The notes under the pieces: generated by a model
Seen by the model: only the letters and a program-made list of their open reading frames with translations
The model's database searches: none
What the model was told of the DNA's origin: nothing
Translations under genes and position numbers: made by a program
In this document: positions 1-6,115 of the stretch, piece after piece
Position numbering within the stretch: the first letter of the stretch is position 1
Layout of the letters: each line of letters starts with the position of its first letter
Origin: Tannerella sp.
GTDB taxonomy: Bacteria > Bacteroidota > Bacteroidia > Bacteroidales > Tannerellaceae
Length of the DNA stretch: 6,137 bases
Direction: 5' to 3'
Assembly: GCA_031263835.1 (NCBI GenBank)
Contig: JAISEZ010000318.1
Span: 1 to 6,137 of the forward strand

Positions 1-27
1 GATGCATGAAGCAAACAGAATGGTTTT

Positions 28-516
28 ATGGAAACAGAAAGATTACACCTGATACCTTTAACGGCAAAACAGTTGAAGTTATGGACGGAAAACAGGCCGG
101 CTCTGGAAAAGGAATTGAATTGCAGCTATCAGGCAGCGCCTTTGGAAGGTCTGTTTTTGGAGATTGTGAAGGGACAGACAGAAAAAGCCGCCAGTGATGA
201 AGCGAATTATCGGTATCATACCTTTTGGTTTCTTGTCAGAAAAACGGACCGGATGGTTGTTGGCGCTGCCGGCTTCAAAGATGTACCCGACGGAAATGGA
301 GAGATTGAAATCGGCTATGGGCTGGGAAAACGGTTCGAACACAACGGATATATGACGGAAGCCGTAAAAGCCATGTGCGGGTGGGCTTTGGAGCAAAAGG
401 GAATTGCTCATATAATAGCGGAAACGGACATTGACAGTCCTGCGTCGCAAAACATATTAAAGCGATGCGGATTTTCGCTTTACAAACAGGAAGATACCTG
501 CTGGTGGCGATTGTAG
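28..516 (+). CDS. GNAT-family N-acetyltransferase (RimJ/RimL-like)
   Basis: A 162-residue single-domain protein of the GCN5-related acetyltransferase superfamily, closest in layout to the RimJ/RimL-type Acetyltransf_3 group. These enzymes move an acetyl group from acetyl-CoA to an amine; the substrate here (protein N-terminus, antibiotic or small metabolite) cannot be read from the sequence. It opens with METERLHLIPLT, typical of the group. The central strand GEIEIGYGL (91-99) leads into the acetyl-CoA pyrophosphate loop around KRFEHNGYMTEAV (101-113), and the segment DSPASQNILKRCGF (136-149) is the usual C-terminal CoA-side motif. The length is normal for the family. The start is well fixed: the same frame has a stop at 7-9 and no other start codon before 28. 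No Shine-Dalgarno sequence is visible. The NIF3 gene follows within about 25 bases, so co-transcription is possible. To the eye it is less G+C-rich than the NIF3 gene, which is weak evidence of a different history. Confidence 0.88.
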   Translation: METERLHLIPLTAKQLKLWTENRPALEKELNCSYQAAPLEGLFLEIVKGQTEKAASDEANYRYHTFWFLVRKTDRMVVGAAGFKDVPDGNGEIEIGYGLGKRFEHNGYMTEAVKAMCGWALEQKGIAHIIAETDIDSPASQNILKRCGFSLYKQEDTCWWRL

Positions 517-541
517 CCGGTCGGCAGAAATGAATAGAACA

Positions 542-1636
542 ATGAAAATAAAAGACATTCTCACCGAAATAGAGCGCCTCGCTCCCCTGCCTTTGCAGGA
601 AAGTTTCGACAATGCCGGCGTACAGGTCGGCGACGCGGAACGGGAGGCTACCGGCGCGCTGATTTGTCTGGACGTGACGGAAGCCGTTGCAGACGAGGCC
701 GTAGCGAAGGGATGCAATCTGATTGTCTCCCATCATCCGCTGGCGTTCAAACCCTTCAAGTCGCTTACCGGGCGGACATACGTCGAGCGCTGCCTGATAA
801 AAGCCTGCCGGCACGACCTTGTAATCTATGCCGCCCATACGAACCTCGATAATGCCTACGGAGGCGTCAATTACCGTCTGGCCGAACTGGCGGGCCTTCG
901 GCAGGTACGCACGCTCAGCCCGCAGAAGGATGCGCTGCTGAAACTGGCCGTCTTCGTGCCCGAAGCCCGTGCGGAAGCCGTCCGCAGCGCCCTGTTCGAT
1001 GCCGGCGCCGGACATGTCGGTAACTACGACGCATGCAGCTTCAACCTGACGGGCGAAGGGACTTTCCGCGCCGGCGAAGGCGCCCGGCCGTTCTGCGGCG
1101 AGACGGGCAAGCTGCATCGGGAAAGGGAGGTACGCATCGAAACCATCCTGCCGGCGTTCCGCAAAAACGCGGTTACCCGCGCGCTGCTTGCCGTCCATCC
1201 GTATGAAGAGCCGGCGTTCGACTTTTATCCGTTGAGCAACACGTGGAATACGGCCGGTTCGGGCGTTATCGGCGAATTGCCCGAAAGCGAGCATGTCCGC
1301 CATTTCCTGTCACGCATCCGGACGCTTTTGAAGGCCGACGGTCTCAGGCATTCGGATTATCCCGGAACGTCCGTCCGGCGGATAGCCGTGTGCGGCGGCA
1401 GCGGCGCCTTCCTGATTCCGGAGGCAATGGCGGCGGGCGCCGACGCGTTCATCACCGGAGAAGCGAAATACAACGATTTCTACGACGTGGAAGACCGGAT
1501 GCTGCTGGTCGTTGCCGGTCATTATGAGACGGAAATATGTACAAAAGACATTTTCTTTGACGTCATATCGAAAAGATTTCCTACCTTTGCCGTGCAAATT
1601 TCAAATACAGATTCAAATCCGGTTAAATATTTATAG
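542..1636 (+). CDS. NIF3/DUF34-family dinuclear metal-centre protein, long form
   Basis: A member of the NIF3 (YbgI/YqfO, DUF34) family: cytoplasmic, ring-forming hexamers with a two-metal site. Databases often name them 'GTP cyclohydrolase 1 type 2 homolog', but the true activity is unsettled. Counting from the ATG at 542 (364 residues), metal-ligand motifs are visible at both ends: SHHP (63-66), HTNLD (99-103) and GHYETE (326-331), matching the His-His, Asp and His/Glu ligands of E. coli YbgI. The stretch from about 126 to 235 is the extra PII/CutA-like domain that separates short from long forms; GNYDACSF, GEGTFR and EVRIE inside it are typical. About 365-370 residues is normal for long forms. 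An ATG at 530 would add MNRT; I prefer 542 because homologues usually begin MKIKDI. The stop is three bases before the zinc-ribbon gene. The last 96 bases drop to about 31% G+C and appear to contain that gene's promoter. Confidence 0.93.
   Translation: MKIKDILTEIERLAPLPLQESFDNAGVQVGDAEREATGALICLDVTEAVADEAVAKGCNLIVSHHPLAFKPFKSLTGRTYVERCLIKACRHDLVIYAAHTNLDNAYGGVNYRLAELAGLRQVRTLSPQKDALLKLAVFVPEARAEAVRSALFDAGAGHVGNYDACSFNLTGEGTFRAGEGARPFCGETGKLHREREVRIETILPAFRKNAVTRALLAVHPYEEPAFDFYPLSNTWNTAGSGVIGELPESEHVRHFLSRIRTLLKADGLRHSDYPGTSVRRIAVCGGSGAFLIPEAMAAGADAFITGEAKYNDFYDVEDRMLLVVAGHYETEICTKDIFFDVISKRFPTFAVQISNTDSNPVKYL
1556..1589 (+). promoter_or_regulatory. Candidate Bacteroidota promoter inside the NIF3 gene, driving the zinc-ribbon gene
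   Basis: A -33-type TTTG at 1556-1559 and an exact TAnnTTTG -7 box (TACCTTTG, 1582-1589) are separated by 22 bases, close to the usual spacing for the Bacteroidota primary sigma factor. Transcription would begin near 1595, giving the zinc-ribbon gene a leader of about 45 nt. The surrounding 96 bases are about 31% G+C against about 51% for the previous 100, as expected if coding sequence has been bent to hold a promoter. This is pattern matching only; a chance match within coding sequence is possible. Confidence 0.5.
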
Positions 1637-1639
1637 GAG

Positions 1640-2398
1640 ATGGCCAGAAAAAAAGAGGTTGTAGAAAAAGAATTTACGGTTGAAGAACGGCTTCGCTCGC
1701 TCTATCAGCTTCAATTGATTATGTCGGAGATTGATAAAATCAAGATTCTTCGGGGTGAACTGCCCCTGGAAGTGCAGGACCTGGAGGATGAAATTGCCGG
1801 CCTGGGAACACGCCTTCAAAATTATCAGACAGAAATTGACGAAAACAAGAAATCCGTACTTGTGCAGAAAAACAAGATTCTCGAATCGACGAATCTGGTT
1901 GGACGATATAAGACGCAGCTGGAAAATGTACGGAATAACCGGGAATTTGACAACCTGTCGAAGGAAATCGAATTTCAGGGACTTGAGGTGGAGTTTTCGG
2001 AGAAGAAAATCAAGGAATTTGCCGCGGCCATTGACACCAAGAAGGATGAAATCAAACAGTGCAAGCTGCTGCTGGACGGGCGAAAAGGCGACCTGGAACA
2101 GAAGAAGAGCGAGCTGAACGAAATCATTTCCGAAACGCGGCAGGAGGAAGACAAGTTGCGCGACAAGGCAAAGAAACTGGAAGATGCGATTGACCCCCGC
2201 CTGCTGACGGCGTTCAAGCGGATTCGCAAGGGCGCGCATAACGGCCTGGCCGTGGTGGATATTCAGCGCGACGCATGCAGCGGCTGTTTCAACAAGATTC
2301 CGCCGCAGAAGCAAATGGACATCAAGTTAAGAAAGAAAATCATCGTCTGCGAATATTGCGGACGCATCATGATTGACCCTGAACTGACTCAGAAATAG
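1640..2398 (+). CDS. Coiled-coil protein with C-terminal C4 zinc ribbon (zf-RING_7 / CT398-HP0958-like)
   Basis: A 252-residue protein with a long N-terminal helical hairpin and a small C-terminal zinc ribbon. Residues about 12-185 are rich in Glu, Lys, Leu and Gln with heptad-like spacing and no Pro between 43 and 185, consistent with an antiparallel coiled coil; NNREFDNLSKEIE (99-111) is the conserved turn region of the family. The ribbon has four cysteines as two CxxC pairs, at 213/216 and 237/240. The family includes Helicobacter HP0958 (FlgZ), Chlamydia CT398 and actinobacterial proteins encoded next to NIF3. The first two have been linked to the sigma-54 factor and to export or mRNA control, but no general function is known. 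The start lies three bases after the NIF3 stop (TAG-GAG-ATG), so the GGAG is too close to act as a normal Shine-Dalgarno site. It probably has its own promoter within the NIF3 gene as well as read-through. Family assignment is firm; function is open. Confidence 0.92.
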   Translation: MARKKEVVEKEFTVEERLRSLYQLQLIMSEIDKIKILRGELPLEVQDLEDEIAGLGTRLQNYQTEIDENKKSVLVQKNKILESTNLVGRYKTQLENVRNNREFDNLSKEIEFQGLEVEFSEKKIKEFAAAIDTKKDEIKQCKLLLDGRKGDLEQKKSELNEIISETRQEEDKLRDKAKKLEDAIDPRLLTAFKRIRKGAHNGLAVVDIQRDACSGCFNKIPPQKQMDIKLRKKIIVCEYCGRIMIDPELTQK

Positions 2399-2428
2399 GC
2401 ACCGGCAAATGAGCGTTTTATACAGGCA

Positions 2429-2467
2429 AGGAATGCAAATCCCGGATTTTGTATTCCTGTTTTTTTT
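2429..2467 (+). terminator. Probable intrinsic terminator touching the tilS start codon
   Basis: The arm AGGAATGCAAATC (2429-2441) pairs with 2445-2458: AGGAAT with ATTCCT, a G.U pair, then CAAA with TTTG, a one-base bulge, and TC with GA, leaving a tiny loop. Eight T residues follow at 2460-2467, one base after the stem. This is the shape of a Rho-independent terminator, placed 30 bases after the zinc-ribbon stop codon. The T tract runs directly into the ATG of tilS at 2468, so the same element may also limit tilS expression. The stem is A/T-rich and imperfect, so efficiency is uncertain. Confidence 0.62.
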
Positions 2468-3799
2468 ATGATTTCATCCGTTCGCGCATACATCGTAAAA
2501 CACCGGTTACTCCAACCCGAAGACAAAGTGATTGTCGGTGTGAGCGGCGGCGCCGACTCCATCGCACTGCTGCACGTCCTGGTGCGCGCGGGGTATGCCT
2601 GTACCGTTGCCCATTGCAATTTTCACCTGCGCGGCGCCGAATCCGACCGCGACGAACACTTTGTTGCACAGGTGGCCGCCTCCCTGCATCTGCCCTTCTA
2701 CAAAACGGATTTTGACACGGCCGGATACGCCGCGCGGGAACACATGTCCATCGAAATGGCCGCCCGGGTATTGCGTTACCGGCAGTTCGAGGAATGGCGA
2801 AGCACGCTTCAGGCGCAGGCCATCGCCGTGGCGCACCACCGGGACGACAGCGTCGAAACGGTATTGCTCAACCTGATTCGGGGTACAGGCATCCGCGGGC
2901 TGTGCGGCATCCGTCCGAAAAACGGCTACCTGATTCGCCCCTTCCTGTCGCTGAGCCGCCGGGAAATCCTGGAATGGCTCTCTCGACAGCAACTGGTTTA
3001 TCAAACCGATAGCAGTAACTCGTCCGACGAATATACACGTAATTTTATTCGCCTGCGTCTCCTGCCCTTGATGGAAGAACTGAATCCTTCGGTCAGGGAA
3101 GCCGTCACGCGGACGGCCCGACACCTTTCCGGCATCGAATCGCTGTACGCGGACTGGATTGAAAAGGAACGCAAACGCATCATGCCCGATGCGGAACGCA
3201 TAGATATTCGGGAATTAATGAAATCGCCCGCGCCTCAGACCGTTCTGTATGAACTGGTCCGTTCGCATGGATTCACGCGGGCGCTCTCCGAATCCGTCTT
3301 CGAGTCGTTGCAGGGTGAGCCGGGAAAAACCTTTTCTGCGCCGGACGCTTCCTGCCGGATTGTCAAAGACCGTGATTTTCTTTTGCTGGCCCCCTGCCCT
3401 GCGAGCGATGAGCGTGTTTACGCGATTGGCGCGGAGGACACGCTGACGCACCCTGTCAGATTAAGCACGCAAAAAAAAGCGGTCGACGCCCGTTTTGAAA
3501 TAGAAAAAAAAGCCTCCGTCGCATCGTTTGACTTCGATAAGCTGGCGTTCCCGTTGACTTTGCGTACCTGGCGGGAAGGCGACTGGTTTATTCCCTTCGG
3601 GATGCGCGGGCGTAAAAAACTGAGCGATTATTTCACCGACCGCAAATTCAGCCTTGTCCGGAAAGAACGGATGCGGGTGCTTTGCAGCCGGGAAGACATT
3701 ATCTGGGTTGTCGGCGAACGCGTGGACAACCGTTTCAGGATTGATTCATCTACAAAATTTGCCCTGATTGTGAATTTTTTCGACGATAATTTTTCGTAG
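2468..3799 (+). CDS. tilS: tRNA(Ile)-lysidine synthetase
   Basis: TilS uses ATP and lysine to convert cytidine 34 of the CAU-anticodon isoleucine tRNA into lysidine, so that the tRNA reads AUA as Ile and is charged with Ile rather than Met; it acts in the cytoplasm and is essential in most bacteria. The 443 residues show the full set of marks: the PP-loop SGGADS (26-31), HHRDDSVET (123-131) with the following LNLIRGTGIRGL, the tRNA-contact segment with YTRNFIR (189-195), and a C-terminal TilS_C domain from about 363 (LTLRTWREGDWFIPFGM through WVVGERVDNRFRI). The length is typical. The start is supported by the normal distance of about 25 residues before the PP-loop, although no Shine-Dalgarno site exists and a T tract abuts the ATG. 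Two A8 runs (3471-3478, 3504-3511) lie in the linker before the C-terminal domain. No terminator follows; the rho promoter overlaps the end of the gene. Confidence 0.97.
   Translation: MISSVRAYIVKHRLLQPEDKVIVGVSGGADSIALLHVLVRAGYACTVAHCNFHLRGAESDRDEHFVAQVAASLHLPFYKTDFDTAGYAAREHMSIEMAARVLRYRQFEEWRSTLQAQAIAVAHHRDDSVETVLLNLIRGTGIRGLCGIRPKNGYLIRPFLSLSRREILEWLSRQQLVYQTDSSNSSDEYTRNFIRLRLLPLMEELNPSVREAVTRTARHLSGIESLYADWIEKERKRIMPDAERIDIRELMKSPAPQTVLYELVRSHGFTRALSESVFESLQGEPGKTFSAPDASCRIVKDRDFLLLAPCPASDERVYAIGAEDTLTHPVRLSTQKKAVDARFEIEKKASVASFDFDKLAFPLTLRTWREGDWFIPFGMRGRKKLSDYFTDRKFSLVRKERMRVLCSREDIIWVVGERVDNRFRIDSSTKFALIVNFFDDNFS
3471..3511 (+). repeat. Paired A8 homopolymer tracts within tilS
   Basis: Two runs of exactly eight A residues (3471-3478 and 3504-3511) are separated by 25 bases. 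In the tilS frame they read as CAA-AAA-AAA and GAA-AAA-AAA, giving Gln-Lys-Lys and Glu-Lys-Lys in the region joining the central and C-terminal domains. Such runs invite replication, transcription or ribosomal slippage. Here every single-base gain or loss leads to an early stop (at 3496-3498 or 3501-3503 for the first run, 3529-3531 or 3555-3557 for the second), just before or at the start of the C-terminal domain. Confidence 0.9.
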
Positions 3800-3822
3800 T
3801 ATCAAAAAGATATGTACTTTTG
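3791..3822 (+). promoter_or_regulatory. Probable rho promoter (Bacteroidota -33/-7 type)
   Basis: TACTTTTG at 3815-3822 is an exact match to the TAnnTTTG -7 box, followed by TCGC as is common at such promoters. A TTTTCG at 3791-3796 sits 18 bases upstream as an imperfect -33 TTTG box and overlaps the last codons and stop of tilS. Transcription would start near 3828. It is the only exact -7 match on the + strand between the two genes and has the right orientation for rho. A short inverted repeat (CAAAAAG/CTTTTG, 3803-3822) overlaps the -7 box and could be incidental. Confidence 0.65.
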
Positions 3823-3827
3823 TCGCG

Positions 3828-3983
3828 TCTTATTCTACGAAAGACAAATAAACATATTCAATGAAGTAGAAATATCATCCTGTTATATAATTAATTATAT
3901 TATTATTATTAACGAAGCAAGTACAGCGAAAAGTGTCATTTGAGAAAACATTTTCATGGTGTAGTTGCTCTTTTTGAAACAAA
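3828..3983 (+). promoter_or_regulatory. AT-rich rho mRNA leader, about 155 nt
   Basis: If transcription starts near 3828, rho carries an untranslated leader of about 155 nt. The tilS-rho gap as a whole is about 27% G+C, far below the flanking genes. It contains a 16-base perfect palindrome (3885-3900), a TTA triplet run (3900-3912), two minimal start-stop units (ATG-AAG-TAG at 3861-3869 and ATG-GTG-TAG at 3956-3964), and a CATTTT (3949-3954) complementary to the AAAATG that includes the rho start codon (3981-3986). Rho mRNA leaders are sites of autoregulation in E. coli; whether this one acts that way is inference, and it is not C-rich as a classical rut site would be. Confidence 0.4.
3885..3900. 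repeat. Perfect 16-base AT palindrome in the rho leader
   Basis: ATATAATTAATTATAT reads the same on both strands. It consists only of A and T, so as RNA it would form a weak hairpin, and as DNA it could be a binding site for a dimeric regulator or simply low-complexity sequence. It is followed directly by a short TTA triplet run. Confidence 0.7.
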
Positions 3984-6038
3984 ATGCAAAAATACAACAT
4001 CTTAGAACTTAACGGAAAACAGCTTCCTGAATTGCAGGAAATTGCAGAGGGTTTAGGAATCAAGAAGGTCAAGTCGCTGGAAAAGCAGGATTTGGTCTAC
4101 AGAATTCTTGACGAGCAGGCCATATCGCTGGCCGGTATCCAGATTGAGAAAGAGAAGGAAAAGGAAGTCCGTAAATTGGAAAAGCAAAGCCAGAGCCAAA
4201 ACCAGAGAGGGCGTAAACCCAGGAAAGCAGAGGCTGTGAAAGAAGGCGAACCTGCGCGGAAGGAAACCGCAGCAACGGCGCAGCAGCCGATACGCAGGCC
4301 GGGTCGTCCGCCGAAGAATCGGACGACACCCGTTGCGCCGCCGGCCACTGCCACCGCCGCCGCCGCTGTCGCAGCCGAAACGCCCGTCGTTGAAAAAGCG
4401 GTTCGTAAACCGGGACGGCAACCGTCCAAGCCTGTTCAGGAAACTCCGGCGACGCCGGTCGAGCCTGTGGCAGCTGCAACGCCGGCAGCAATCGTTCAAC
4501 CGGAAGAAACTCAACCGGCTGAAGTCGTGGAGCAGGCGCCCGTAATGGAACAAACCTCCGCGCCGGCACCCGTGACGCCGGTCGAGCCGGCCGTTCAGCC
4601 GGAAGAAGGTACTGCCGCTCCGGTCGAAGAGGATGCACTCGAAAAAGCGGTTGTAACGGAAGTTGTTCCGACAACCCAGCAAAAACCGGGCCGCATCATT
4701 TTCAAACATGCAAGCGATACCAATTCCGTACTGGACCAGGTGCTTCCCGTAGTACAGCCCGGTCCGCCGCAGCGACCCGAGAAGCAGGAGAAACAGGCCG
4801 GCAGCGAAGTAGCGAACGGGAACGGTCAGCCGCAGCACCGTCCGCAGCCGGCCGGTAATTATAACAGCCGGCAGCGCAACGGTAAAGCGCAGGAAAAAGT
4901 GTACGATTTCGACGGGATTCTGACCGGCTACGGCGTCCTTGAAATCATTCAGGACGGTTACGGATTCCTCCGCTCGTCCGATTACAATTACCTGACTTCC
5001 CCTGACGATATCTACGTTTCGCAGTCGCAAATCAAGCTGTTCGGCCTCAAGACCGGCGATGTGATTGAAGGCGCCATCCGCCCGCCGAAGGACGGCGAGA
5101 AATATTTCCCGCTGGTGAAAATCGACCGGATTAACGGACGTACGCCCGAAGAAGTGCGCGACCGCGTGCCCTTCGACCACCTGACGCCGCTCTTCCCGGA
5201 AGAAAAATTCATGCTGACGGCGCGCCGTTCTCCCAAAGTGTATGACCACATTGCCGTACGTGTAGTCGATTTGTTTTCGCCAATCGGCAAGGGACAGCGC
5301 GGCTTGATTGTGGCACAGCCCAAAACGGGCAAGACGATGCTGTTGAAAGATATAGCCAATGCGATTGCCGCGAATCATCCGGAAGTATATATGATTGTCC
5401 TGCTGATTGACGAACGTCCGGAGGAAGTGACCGACATGGCGCGCAGCGTGGAAGCGGAAGTGATTGCCTCCACGTTCGACGAACCGGCCGAACGGCATGT
5501 GAAAATTGCCGATATTGTGTTGAACAAGGCCAAACGCATGGTCGAATGTGGACACGACGTAGTGATTCTGCTGGATTCCATCACCCGGCTGGCGCGCGCT
5601 TACAATACCGTGCAGCCGGCTTCCGGAAAAGTGCTTTCCGGCGGTGTGGACGCCAACGCGCTCCAAAAGCCGAAACGCTTCTTCGGCGCCGCCCGCAACA
5701 TTGAAAACGGGGGCAGCCTGACGATTCTGGCGACGGCGTTGACCGAAACCGGCTCCAAGATGGACGACGTGATTTTCGAAGAGTTCAAGGGAACGGGCAA
5801 CATGGAATTGCAGTTAGACCGCAAGCTGTCGAACAAGCGCATCTATCCGGCGGTAGATATTGTCGCTTCCAGCACGCGCCGCGACGACCTGTTGCAGAAT
5901 GAGGCTACGCTGAATCGCATGTGGATTCTGCGGAAATACCTGACCGACATGAATTCTCTCGAAGCCATGGAGTTTGTGAAGAAGCAAATGGAAAATACCG
6001 TTGACAACATGGAACTGCTGATTTCCATGAACGGATAA
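3984..6038 (+). CDS. rho: Transcription termination factor Rho with large disordered insertion
   Basis: Rho is a hexameric RNA-dependent ATPase and helicase that loads on nascent RNA and releases RNA polymerase. The 684 residues are far longer than the 419 of E. coli Rho. Residues 5-47 form the helical Rho_N domain ([19 protein letters not shown]). About 52-305 is an insertion of low complexity: lysine/arginine-rich at first, then Ala/Pro/Val/Glu-rich, then Gln/Asn/Pro/Arg-rich. The cold-shock RNA-binding domain follows (about 308-395) with GYGFLR (325-330) and DIYVSQSQI (342-350). The ATPase core has Walker A AQPKTGKT (444-451), LIDERPEE (474-481), Walker [18 protein letters not shown] (526-542), and the Q- and R-loop segments [26 protein letters not shown]. 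Walker A has Gln where E. coli has Pro, which I believe is common in Bacteroidota. All catalytic motifs appear intact. It has its own promoter, a long leader and a strong terminator, so it is probably monocistronic. Confidence 0.98.
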   Translation: MQKYNILELNGKQLPELQEIAEGLGIKKVKSLEKQDLVYRILDEQAISLAGIQIEKEKEKEVRKLEKQSQSQNQRGRKPRKAEAVKEGEPARKETAATAQQPIRRPGRPPKNRTTPVAPPATATAAAAVAAETPVVEKAVRKPGRQPSKPVQETPATPVEPVAAATPAAIVQPEETQPAEVVEQAPVMEQTSAPAPVTPVEPAVQPEEGTAAPVEEDALEKAVVTEVVPTTQQKPGRIIFKHASDTNSVLDQVLPVVQPGPPQRPEKQEKQAGSEVANGNGQPQHRPQPAGNYNSRQRNGKAQEKVYDFDGILTGYGVLEIIQDGYGFLRSSDYNYLTSPDDIYVSQSQIKLFGLKTGDVIEGAIRPPKDGEKYFPLVKIDRINGRTPEEVRDRVPFDHLTPLFPEEKFMLTARRSPKVYDHIAVRVVDLFSPIGKGQRGLIVAQPKTGKTMLLKDIANAIAANHPEVYMIVLLIDERPEEVTDMARSVEAEVIASTFDEPAERHVKIADIVLNKAKRMVECGHDVVILLDSITRLARAYNTVQPASGKVLSGGVDANALQKPKRFFGAARNIENGGSLTILATALTETGSKMDDVIFEEFKGTGNMELQLDRKLSNKRIYPAVDIVASSTRRDDLLQNEATLNRMWILRKYLTDMNSLEAMEFVKKQMENTVDNMELLISMNG
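4451..4607 (+). repeat. Degenerate internal repeats in the Rho insertion
   Basis: Two motifs occur twice in the same order. GACGCCGGTCGAGCC is at 4451-4465 and again, identical, at 4574-4588 (123 bases apart). GTTCARCCGGAAGAA is at 4494-4508 and 4593-4607 (99 bases apart, one A/G difference). In protein these are TPVEP followed by VQPEE, at 157-161/171-175 and 198-202/204-208. The offsets differ by 24 bases (8 codons), consistent with an in-frame duplication followed by an indel. This is seen directly; the duplication history is inference. Confidence 0.7.
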
Positions 6039-6039
6039 A

Positions 6040-6061
6040 GCCGCCCGCTCAAGCGAACGGC
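6040..6061 (+). other. Small imperfect hairpin just after the rho stop codon
   Basis: GCCG (6040-6043) pairs with CGGC (6058-6061) and CGCT (6046-6049) with AGCG (6052-6055), with a two-by-two internal mismatch and a two-base loop. No T tract follows, so it is not a terminator by itself. It might stabilise the rho 3' end ahead of the strong hairpin, or be chance pairing. Confidence 0.3.
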
Positions 6062-6070
6062 ACGCCATCT

Positions 6071-6115
6071 ACCGGCGCCGGAGGTTTTACCAAACCCCGG
6101 CGCCGGTCTTTTTTT
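6071..6115 (+). terminator. Strong intrinsic terminator after rho
   Basis: ACCGGCGCCGG (6071-6081) is perfectly complementary to CCGGCGCCGGT (6097-6107), an 11 bp stem of nine G-C and two other closing or inner pairs at most. After a bulged A, GGTTT (6083-6087) pairs with AAACC (6092-6096), leaving a TACC loop. Seven T residues follow at 6109-6115, one C after the stem. The arms are themselves palindromic (CCGGCGCCGG), which allows alternative folding. It lies 33 bases after the rho stop codon. The termination factor's own gene is thus ended by a Rho-independent signal. Confidence 0.93.

Noticed and set aside
6..197. A 63-codon open frame overlapping the start of the acetyltransferase
   Set aside because: It is out of frame with the conserved acetyltransferase sequence, which accounts for this DNA from base 28 on. 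The peptide matches nothing I recognise.
219..227. TACCTTTTG within the acetyltransferase gene as a promoter for the NIF3 gene
   Set aside because: It has one base too many for the TAnnTTTG box and no matching -33 box at the expected distance.
275..1303. A 342-codon open frame on the - strand across the GNAT and NIF3 genes
   Set aside because: It spans two well-supported + strand genes and shows no domain. Long reverse frames are expected opposite G+C-rich coding sequence.
3861..3964. ATG-AAG-TAG and ATG-GTG-TAG in the rho leader as real upstream reading frames
   Set aside because: They are two codons each and have no ribosome binding signal. Such units arise easily by chance in AT-rich sequence.
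3969..3976. TCTTTTTG as a second rho promoter
   Set aside because: It lacks the A of the -7 box and the nearest TTTG is 26 bases upstream. Transcription would begin almost at the ATG, leaving no leader.
3987..3994. CAAAAATA, a TAnnTTTG box on the - strand, as an antisense promoter against tilS
   Set aside because: No -33 partner is seen at the right distance, and single -7 matches are common in AT-rich sequence.
4053..5666. A 537-codon open frame on the - strand opposite rho
   Set aside because: It lies fully inside the clearly real rho gene. Its translation is a biased Arg/Phe/His/Gly-rich mirror of rho codon use, has no recognisable domain, and has no promoter of its own.
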